The translations under genes and the position numbers were made by a program. A stretch of 64,000 bases of DNA. It comes from Heliopora coerulea. Its lineage: Eukaryota > Cnidaria > Anthozoa > Scleralcyonacea > Helioporidae. Every line of letters begins with the position of its first letter. Position 1 is the first letter of the stretch. The stretch is taken from contig JASJOG010000123.1 of NCBI GenBank assembly GCA_030142905.1, positions 1 through 64,000 of the forward strand, in the 5' to 3' direction. Shown piece by piece: positions 55,799-64,000 of this stretch. The notes under the pieces are model-generated. The model searched no databases, was not told where the DNA came from, and worked only from the letters and a program-made list of their open reading frames with translations.

Positions 55799-58700
55799 CC
55801 GGGTCTCATTTAGGCCTCATGGCCTTTGTGACAATGACATCATAACACAGTATTTATAATCGAGTGAGATACCTTGCTCAGGTTGGTTTAGGTTGAGAAA
55901 ATGCAGCGCCAAATGACATATGACCGTCTTGAACGAATTTAGCTTGCCATTTTTCAAAACAGAATCCAGTTGGTAAATATTCGTGATTCTTGCTCCTTTT
56001 GTGCGAAGTAGCATTGAGCGTCGTCGAAACACAAACACTGTGTGGTCTTGAATATATATCAGTGCAATTGCGGCTACTAAAGTACCCCACTTTGGTTTGT
56101 GAAGTTCAGTTCGTCAAGGGTGAGGTAAAACTGCCCAAGGTAATCGCTTTCGAAAGACAAGGGCAGTCAACGATCTGAGAACTCAGTGAAGGTCTTTATT
56201 CCATGTTTTTGTTCATGTTTATGAAATTTTGTGCACATTTTAAGGGTCCAGACTCTATAAGAGTTTTGACTGGGGAAGTAATCCGGCGATAGAAATGTTC
56301 AGCAGCGTAGTTTATAGGGGTGTGGTGGTGGTGGTGGTGGTGGGGGTGTGACAATCCCCAAAGTTTGTGAAAAAACAGCAAATTTCGGGCAAAAAATAGA
56401 TAGTAATTCGGGCAAAATTTGATAAGGTAAAGTAGATCAATATCTCTTTTGGTTACTAGTTTACATTTGATTTACGTGTTTGGACTGAGGAAGTGAGGGT
56501 ACTGCATGCATGGCCCAAACGCGCGTCAAATTATACTCATGCAATGTTTGAAAGTATGCATTGTTCGGGCAAATTAAGCAGGACACCACCGCAATTGAAA
56601 TGGGTTAACTACGTCTCTGGAAATGCTTGGATTCAATCATTCGGGTGCCGGACCATTTTAGTATTAACTGAAGATAAATGGACGACAACGTGGGTTTGGT
56701 ACTTAACAATGGTGGAATTTAACAAAGATTGTCGATGGTATACAGTCAATACCAAGTGATTCAGAAGACAAACATACAGAGGTCAATTTGGTTCCTCGTA
56801 CAATGGCAGTGTCGTCATGTGAAGTACTTGGACGGCGTCAGGTATACTCCACGGATTAAAAATTACTCATACTCTTTGTTTTAGAAGAAACATTCATCTG
56901 TAAGGAGACTTTATCTTAAGCTCTCTATTCCCAAACTGTGATCCGCAGATCCGTTGGGATTTGCGAGGCCAATATGAACCTTACAAGGCACAAGCACCAG
57001 GTCAAAATAAAAGATCAGAGAAAGAATGTATTCCCAAGGGACAACGCAGGCATCAACACGAGATCACGAAATAAATGCAAGCACAAATAGTGTCCCTATG
57101 ATTTTATTATTATGTTTTGTGTTTTATACCTGATAACCCTACCAGCTAGCAAAGCTGTTCTCCGTTGAGGTCCAATAAGGGCCACGCCAGGAGTACCCGG
57201 AGAAAACCTGCGATGCTTGGTAGAGACAAACTGGACAACATTCTTCTCACGCGTGACCAAGGTAACTTGAACTCCAAAACCTGTTATTTAAGTGCAAACA
57301 TAAGAGCTGGACAATAAAGAAAACAAAGCTTCTTTTATCTCGTTCTTGTGCTTGCGATTTGTGTTACCTTGGTTCACACGTGAATTTTGTTTGTCCTTGC
57401 ACTCTCATTTGCACCACAACCACGCTTAAGATGTAAGACTGCTACGTTGGTTAAGGGTCCATTTGAACCCAACGACTGCTCGATACGATTGTTCGTCCTG
57501 GGGTATGTAACGTTGTCTCAAAGGCACAATTCCTGTGCTCGATTCGCCCATATAAAGTCCGTTTACACATGCGATTTTGCACGACGCGATTGTCACCCTG
57601 GTGTATGTAATAAACTCGTGACAGTTTATGCAGCACGATATCCGCTTATGATTCGCTGCAGTTTGTCCTCGATGCTCTCGTCACCTCAACACATACTCCA
57701 AGATGTCAATTGCGAATCACAAAATCGCAAGTGTAAACTGGCCTTTAGGTAGTAATACGTAGTAATGAGTTGATCGGATACATCAGAAGGAGCAATCGTG
57801 TATAAGACAATGGCGTCGTGTACAGCTCATCACGACACCTCCGACTTTTCTGCTCATGCAACTTGATCGCTTTCAAAATAGACGATTCCGTGACTGCCGT
57901 GAGAGGGCTTGTGGATTGGGCAGCTTTCCAGGATGTGCGCGATAGTCTGTGGGGCAGGAATGCGGTTATTCATCCCAGGGATCACTTTTCTAGGAGATTA
58001 CTCGACCCTGGAATCGCTTACCCTTGGGCGCTAATCCCAGGGATCACTCATCCCTGGATCATTCATCCCAAAAGTCGCTAAACTCAGGGTTAGTTATCCT
58101 AGAGGTTAATCAAACCAGGGGTTCACAATGATTTTGAAAGAAAATTGAAATGGCACCATCATCAGTTACGTCCAATTGATTTGTAGCTCAAACATAAAGT
58201 TTAAATGATGCTGTTCGTCGAAGTATGTTTCTTGCTCAATTTCTTAAAATTGTCAGCTGGTAACAATTTTTACTTAGGGATCATTTATCCCTATTACAGT
58301 GAAAGCCTTCTCAAAGTACTAAGCTTGATAAACCCGAATAAATCTGTAAAATTGAACAGCTGTTAATCGAATGCCGAGTCATGAATGAACCCATTTAAAT
58401 CTCTCTGTGAATCTCCACTCAGAAATTAAGTTTATTTTCCATATATTTCTTAAAAATCATTGAGAGGTCGTTCTTTATCGAAGTATACCTCGAGAACAGG
58501 AAAAACCAAGAGACTTTATATCCCGATATGGAAAGGATAGAAATTTTGTAAATCATCGTCCAAAACTTGCTCTAAGTACAGTCATCTTTGGAAGACTGTC
58601 TGAAGGATATTGCGAGTAAAAGAACTACATTTTATTCTGGAAAACGTGACTAGAAGGAAGCACAATGTCTTAATATGATATAGCACTAATGGTTTCTTAA

Positions 58701-59270
58701 TCGATTCTGAACCATATTTACAGACGCTGATTAAACATTAATTTCTCTTGAATTTTTCTCATGAATAATTATTGCTTATGAATTTATTATTTCTTAAAAA
58801 TTATTAGTTCTTGAAAAAGTTTTTATTTACTTGCAATGTCAATTACTACATGCTACAGAGACTGCGGTGCTATTAATTACGTGAATAGTAAACACCCGAC
58901 AACACTCGTGCGGTAAATATTTGTACAATCTGCTATAAATTAATCTACCTCTGGTGTATATGGCCAGTTGTCGAAAGCGTTGTGACCATGCCAAATTAGT
59001 TCGTTTGGAAATACGAATATACGCACGGACGTATCTCACTTGTTTGAATATTCCGTACCATATCAAAATACACTGCACCAGTTAAAACATTAAAAATGCA
59101 TTAGCAATTTAACACATTATTTGTTTTGGCCACTTGATTGTTGGACCTTTTTTGAAACAATTCCAATTTCTAGGCATCTAGATTCCATCGAAACGTATCA
59201 AAATACAAAAAAGCAAAAAAAAAAAAGATTTTTGAGTTTTTAAAACAAGGAGTAATTCTTCCATTAAAGA
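55799..59270. other. intergenic stretch of unit 3, no convincing gene
   Basis: Counterpart of 4,169-7,640 and 31,818-35,260. It is almost identical to unit 2 up to about 59,160, after which differences become frequent. Confidence 0.6.
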
Positions 59271-59281
59271 CAACTCTTTAT

Positions 59282-61282
59282 TTATCTTGTGGTTAAGGAA
59301 TGGTGTTGAATAATGAGTTTCGCAGCAAACTCTGCTACCTCTTCGAAAGAGTCACCACAATTTTCAGATTGTTGAAATCCGACAGAAGTCGTAGATTTTA
59401 AACTAACTGCGGTTTCATGAAATTCTTGTCCTTCCTTCTTCTTGCATGTGAGTTGATATTTTTCAACTGAACAAACCTCCAACAAGATTTCAAGGTCTCT
59501 AGAACCGACATATTTCACATCAGTGGGCATTTCCTCTTTCATTTTGCGTATAATGTAATCTTTCACGTTAAAATTTGGAAAAGCTTCAGCATCTTTATCA
59601 AATAAACAGTGACAGATGATTTGCTTCCCAGGTCCTTTGCTCTCGTCACCTTCCACTTGGTGTGAATTTATTTTGGATTCATCTAGAGATACACCTCGAA
59701 CCCCTTTACAGGTTTCTTTCTTATCAGAAAAGATTTCGCAGTTGTTGTTCATTTCATGTTGTTTTTCTAACTGTGAACATTTTGAGGGATTTTTGGAAAT
59801 TGCTGGGTGGCTATCTTCTTCGTCTTTGCTCAACTCCGAAATTTCTCTTAATTCAGTTGTAGCTGCAGCTGTGTCAGCGCCTTCTTCGGTTGTTGGGGGT
59901 ACGAATTCAACATCGTCCCGTGATCTCTCCTCGGTCTTTAAGTCGTTAGTACCTCGATTGTCGGCTCCGCTTGGATGGTGTTGTTCGTATTCTGTTGCAT
60001 ACTTTTCGCAACCACAAAATCCACAGCCTTGCACCTTTCTGCTCTCGTGTGGTGGAGCATCGTCACCAAGAGAGTCCGTCAAAGACATTTCGTGAATTGA
60101 TAAATCTTCATCGTCTTTACGGTCACATTCATTTAATACTTCCTCATCTGCAACATCAATCTTGTCATCCCCAGATTGATTTGGAATTTCGCCCGGTTCT
60201 GCTCCTGTCTGCTCTTCAACAGAATTCCCGATTTGCTCAATTCGGGTTTCTTCTTTCACTGGCTGAGGCTCCGTATTTTCTCCGGACGTAGCCCACCCTG
60301 CCTCTGGTTCTATGTCGTTCTTGTGTGCATTCAGTAAATCCTTCATATTGGGATTCGTTTCAATCTCGTTCTCGTCGTCAAACTTTCTCGCAACGTTCTC
60401 GGTTGCAGCATTCTTCTGTGTCACTGATGCTTGTAGGTCTTTTTTCACGCCAAGATCAAATGTTGCGTCAAACGAACAGTTTATTTCTTTCACTTTCTCT
60501 TTATTGATGGTCCATACATCAGGCTGCATTTCAGGCCCGTCAGTATCATTCACTGGGGCGTGAGCACAGTCTTCAGGCATGCTATTCGTCTCTGAATAAT
60601 GAGGGAGTTCGTTCATCTCGAAAGCATGTAACTCAACTGGATAACAGGTTTCGTGTCTTGATGAATCTGATTCCACGAAAGCTGACGTTACTTGGTCAGT
60701 ACCGTGTTTCCTAGTTGAATCGTATTCGGTTCTGCCGTTAATATGTGTGCTCGATGGGCATCCTGAGGATATTTGATCAAAGAGATGAACGTCAAATCTG
60801 TACGGGCTTTCTCTCCTTAGAATCTTCTGATCCAACTTGCAAATAACACGATTACTCTTCGCCAGCAGAAATGCATGGAGCCTAGAAAGGGAAGACTCAT
60901 TTTCCGCTGTTGCTGAACTCTCAATCATGATTGTAAACATGGTTTCGTTTTCATCAAACGCCTCCAATTTCTCCTCCAGAAATTCAGCAATAGGTAAACC
61001 AATGTTTTCTTGCGAGAACCATTCACCGACCATGTCGAGATGATAGTCTTCTGCAATGGCTTTGTCAACGAGTGGGCAAAATGGGTTACTCTGTGGCTGT
61101 TTCTTTCTGAGAGTCGTCAAATAAATTACTGGGCTTCTACTGTGGGTCCTCAATCCATACAACTTTCCACACACAACCATGGATTTGTTTTCATTCATGA
61201 ACTGTCTAATTCGGACCAGTTCTCCCTCAAAGAGGTACAGTACAGGGCTCGATATATGCGGTATACTGGCCAGATCGTTCAT
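59282..61282 (-). CDS. unknown 666-residue protein, intact copy (unit 3)
   Basis: A single uninterrupted frame from ATG (61,282) to TAA (59,282). Three parts are visible. Residues 1 to about 160 are hydrophobic and folded-looking (VLYLFEGELVRIRQF, MVVCGKLYGL, then HLDMVGEWFSQ and MFTIMIESS); their order vaguely recalls a JAB/MPN domain (Glu-x-x-x-hGxLxG strand, then a GEWxS element), but the metal-binding His residues are absent, so this is a weak suggestion. Residues about 165-540 are low-complexity and very acidic, with a small Cys cluster CGFCGC. The last about 125 residues are again ordered (IICHCLFDKDAEAFPNFNV, SRDLEILLEVCSVEKYQL). There is no signal peptide or membrane segment. I do not recognise the family. 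Upstream exons cannot be excluded. Confidence 0.7.
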   Translation of the reverse strand: MNDLASIPHISSPVLYLFEGELVRIRQFMNENKSMVVCGKLYGLRTHSRSPVIYLTTLRKKQPQSNPFCPLVDKAIAEDYHLDMVGEWFSQENIGLPIAEFLEEKLEAFDENETMFTIMIESSATAENESSLSRLHAFLLAKSNRVICKLDQKILRRESPYRFDVHLFDQISSGCPSSTHINGRTEYDSTRKHGTDQVTSAFVESDSSRHETCYPVELHAFEMNELPHYSETNSMPEDCAHAPVNDTDGPEMQPDVWTINKEKVKEINCSFDATFDLGVKKDLQASVTQKNAATENVARKFDDENEIETNPNMKDLLNAHKNDIEPEAGWATSGENTEPQPVKEETRIEQIGNSVEEQTGAEPGEIPNQSGDDKIDVADEEVLNECDRKDDEDLSIHEMSLTDSLGDDAPPHESRKVQGCGFCGCEKYATEYEQHHPSGADNRGTNDLKTEERSRDDVEFVPPTTEEGADTAAATTELREISELSKDEEDSHPAISKNPSKCSQLEKQHEMNNNCEIFSDKKETCKGVRGVSLDESKINSHQVEGDESKGPGKQIICHCLFDKDAEAFPNFNVKDYIIRKMKEEMPTDVKYVGSRDLEILLEVCSVEKYQLTCKKKEGQEFHETAVSLKSTTSVGFQQSENCGDSFEEVAEFAAKLIIQHHSLTTR

Positions 61283-62141
61283 CTTCGCAAACCTAAGTTC
61301 AAATTGAAGCCGAGGTTTTTGAATCTTTTATTTCCTATTTATATCTTACTGCATCATGAATGCTCGAGGATATTATTTCCGTTCTAGGAATTAACCCCGG
61401 GTAGGTCACAGCGGAAGTTCACTTATTTGGACAGTTTCACTTTCAAATTCGTCACATTGATAGAAGCGGACAAGAAGAAAGTAATCAGGCCTTTGAATTT
61501 TCTCAACTTCTGTAACTGTTTGTTGAAGTGAAGTGTTTTTTTGGTTGACCCATACCAGTCAACATTTCTAGTATTTATTAATATACAATGTATTGCTACG
61601 TCAGTTCAGCTTTTGTGTTTCTGCTGATGGTCGTACACACATGGCTATGCGGTAGACTTGGCTTTGATGAATCCTTAAGCGGCCTGGTTTTGAGAATTAC
61701 ACTTACATAAAAATGTAAACTGTCTGGTTTAATTGAAATGAGTAAAACCAATTGTTTCTTTTTTTCTAATGTTTCTTTTTTAAATCCCGGAGCTTAGCCA
61801 ATAATTTCGTGATATTGGGAACTCCAAAAATCATAGGATAATCCAATTTTTTCTGGATAGTTAAAAGGTTTGTCAACCAAAGTAGGTAAGTCTTCGAGGA
61901 GAGTTTCTCTTTCCAGTGACATCTTCCCCTGTCCTTCGCTGAGACGGCCTTAAATCTTTCCTTTCCAGAGGTCTTCATTTTCAATGAGTAAAATCATCGG
62001 GCGTTACCCAAAATGAAATGACCGAAGACCCGTCGGAACAGATATGGGTTAAATATGAGAGATATAGTCAGGCGGGCTTGTGCAACCTCGTCTGCATGAC
62101 ACCCAACCTTCAAGTGATCGGGATCTCGGATTCTCGGTTTC
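61283..62141. other. right end of unit 3
   Basis: Homologous to 9,659-10,513 with roughly 3% differences and small indels. The 72-codon frame at 61,766-61,984 is the counterpart of 10,141-10,356 and is not considered a gene. Confidence 0.5.
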
Positions 62142-62142
62142 C
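62141..62142. other. right boundary of the duplicated array
   Basis: Homology to units 1 and 2 stops after TTCTCGGTTTC. Six to eight bases later lies GTAGCGTAGCCAGACC, similar to the terminus of the hAT-like MITE (CAGTGGCGTAGCCAGACC). Confidence 0.65.
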
Positions 62143-64000
62143 TGAGGGTAGCGTAGCCAGACCTATATTTTTGGGGGTGCTTCTGGGAACTGAAAGCACA
62201 ACTATGGAGGATTTTTTCCCGAGAGTAAGCCTACAAGTTAAATTTTGTATCTTAGACCACCTGATACTGCTTCTAGGAATTCTAAGATATTCTATGTAAA
62301 ATTTCAAGCAACAGCGTTATCAGTCCAGTAAATCTTCGTGGCCGACAAAACGTTTGTAGTTATAATTAACTCTTTCACTGCGGCAGTTCTCCGCTTGACG
62401 AGTCGAAATGCCTCGTGTTAGCCTGAATAACATCGACCGGTGTTAGCCAGAATAGAATAATTGAAGTCTTATTCAGCCACGAAAGAGTTAAACTCTTCCT
62501 GGCTGGATGTCTACCTATAACAAGTAAAATCATCTGGCGTTAGCCAGGGCAAAATAATGTAAGATTGATCTTACCAGAAAGAGTTAATTTTGGAAGTACT
62601 CGACGAGCAAAGAGTACAGGTTAAAGTATTGATTATTCCACACAAATTGCGCAAACACGATTCAGGTGTACATTGGTGTAATTTTATTAAAATACACTTA
62701 CTTCGAGAGATTCTGTTAAGTTCACATTGTTTTCAAACAGCAGTCACGGGTGCAATTTTATATACTTCAGTATTCCAGAATTAATGTGCAGCTACAACAA
62801 CGCCATGGGTAGACTGAGTGACCACTAGTTATCAAAGTTTTAAAATAAATAAAAAGTCTGTTCAGGTTTCAGCTGGGCCTCCAACCTTGAAGATTATCTG
62901 AATTATTACGTTTGTACACAGGGCTATAGAAGTCTATTGTAACCCTATACAAAAACGTAATAATTGAAATGTTTATCATCAGAACGTCAACTATTGATTC
63001 GCCAGGCCGGAAGCACATGCAATATCAAAATATCAATGCCCCCCGAAATATGCTTAGATGACCCATTCACACAAAAGAGCATATTAATATAATATAACAT
63101 CTAATATAACTTGCTGCTGAAGGACAACTTCATACGTTTAACTAAACTTGGCTTGGGCCGTGCCGATTTTGCCTCATAAGGACTGAGTTTACCAACAGCG
63201 AGTAATTAGTAAGGCATAAACAACAACTCAGTTTCCTATAGATGTGTATATGGTATTGCAGTCGCATATCCCTGTTGTTTCTGATGATGTCGTAGATGAA
63301 CTAAAACTAAAACAACCTCTAATAAAAGAACTTTTACAATGGTTGCAACTTGGCCTCATTCGATTTCACAGACTTCTAGCACCGAAATATTTAATAAAAT
63401 CTTGAGTTTTGTTTTGCGACGTAACGTAAGATCTTGTGAAATATTTCTTTACCACTTTGTGTGAATGCTTCAACTAAGCATATTCTGCTGGGTATTGATA
63501 TGAGCTATATTTTGAGAAACCATGTCTTTGGTTTATAATATCACTCATCATTTAAGATATACCAAGTGGATTTCCGTGTCTGGGTACTGTGATCCAAACA
63601 CGCGGGATGTTGCGAAACTTGAGGAAAGCGTAAAAAGTGAAACACATGCCAATTTGTGCAAGATAGTACTATATGGTTGGAAGTGCACATTATTTTACCA
63701 TCTATGTTTGCTAGCTTTGGAATATGTTGTGACGACGGGGGTCGCGGAGTTCCGTTTCGAATGAATTGGGCTTTTGGCTGATAACATATTGCATGCTTGT
63801 GCAGTCGATTGAATTGAAAGTACAGTACTTGAAATGTTCATAGACGTAACTCGCTTGGTTTTTCGATTTTTGGTGTCTTTCCTGATCTTTGCTCTCGCCT
63901 CACACATACGTCGCCGTGGTATTACTAGTAGTATTGCTAGAGCCACCTTGTGGCTCATTTCTGGTCAGCAGTATAGCGCTTCCTTCTTTTGGGGGGCATC
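62142..64000. other. single-copy right flank, no gene recognised
   Basis: Short frames at 62,018-62,299 (crossing the array boundary), 62,590-62,784 and 63,522-63,764 show no domain or splice context. The stretch 62,370-62,590 consists of a dispersed repeat with two degenerate cycles of AACTCTTTC...GACGAGT...GGTGTTAGCCAG-like words, related to 26,760-26,890. Confidence 0.5.
62370..62590. repeat. dispersed GACGAGT/GGCGTTAGCCAG repeat
   Basis: Two imperfect cycles of about 100 bp separated by AGAGTTAAACTC; words recur in the left flank of the gypsy element in units 2 and 3. Confidence 0.55.

Noticed and set aside
1..62141. Pure haplotype artefact instead of a real duplication
   Set aside because: Not fully excluded. 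Three copies in line, a twice-repeated identical junction and an intact gene only in the terminal unit favour a real array, but long-read proof is needed, so it is kept as the main alternative.
63695..63958. 87-codon minus-strand gene in the right flank
   Set aside because: Overlaps another short frame on the opposite strand, has no domain and no splice context.

Overview
The window is eukaryotic DNA: AT-rich, intron-containing and crowded with retrotransposons, MITEs and tRNA-derived repeats. The mix (Ty3/gypsy, BEL/Pao, a LINE, hAT-like MITEs, a tRNA SINE, a LicD-type transferase gene) suggests a marine invertebrate, most likely an anthozoan cnidarian. That is inference; no species marker is visible.

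The dominant structure is a tandem segmental duplication. Unit 1 is partial (1 to about 10,513), unit 2 runs from about 10,514 to 38,129, and unit 3 from about 38,130 to 62,141. The last 1.9 kb is outside the array. Each full unit, left to right, holds: the first two exons of an MTHFD1-type folate gene (minus strand, cut off after exon 2 close to the unit edge); an intronic stretch rich in repeats; a two-exon LicD/fukutin-like transferase gene (minus strand); a LINE fragment interrupted by a hAT-like MITE; a compact Ty3/gypsy element with 158-bp LTRs (minus strand); and a 666-codon gene of unknown function (minus strand). The unknown gene is intact only in unit 3; units 1 and 2 share a TGA and unit 2 has an extra TAG.

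Units 2 and 3 differ by later insertions. Unit 2 alone carries a 4.95-kb BEL/Pao element in the LicD intron and a 1.0-kb terminal-inverted-repeat foldback transposon with an 8-bp target duplication. Unit 3 alone carries two solo LTRs and a cluster of tRNA-derived SINE copies. Similarity between units is patchy: in the gypsy region unit 2 resembles unit 3, in the unknown-gene region it resembles unit 1, and in the MTHFD1-LicD interval units 2 and 3 differ by several percent. This points to gene conversion or unequal exchange; haplotype mis-assembly is the main alternative.

The gypsy element has what looks like a textbook -1 ribosomal frameshift signal at the gag/pol overlap: heptamer TTTAAAC, a 5-nt spacer and a 12-bp stem. 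All copies are nevertheless disabled by two TGA codons in integrase and an indel in protease, and its LTRs differ by about 5%, so it inserted well before the duplication. No CRISPR, rRNA gene or functional tRNA gene was seen.
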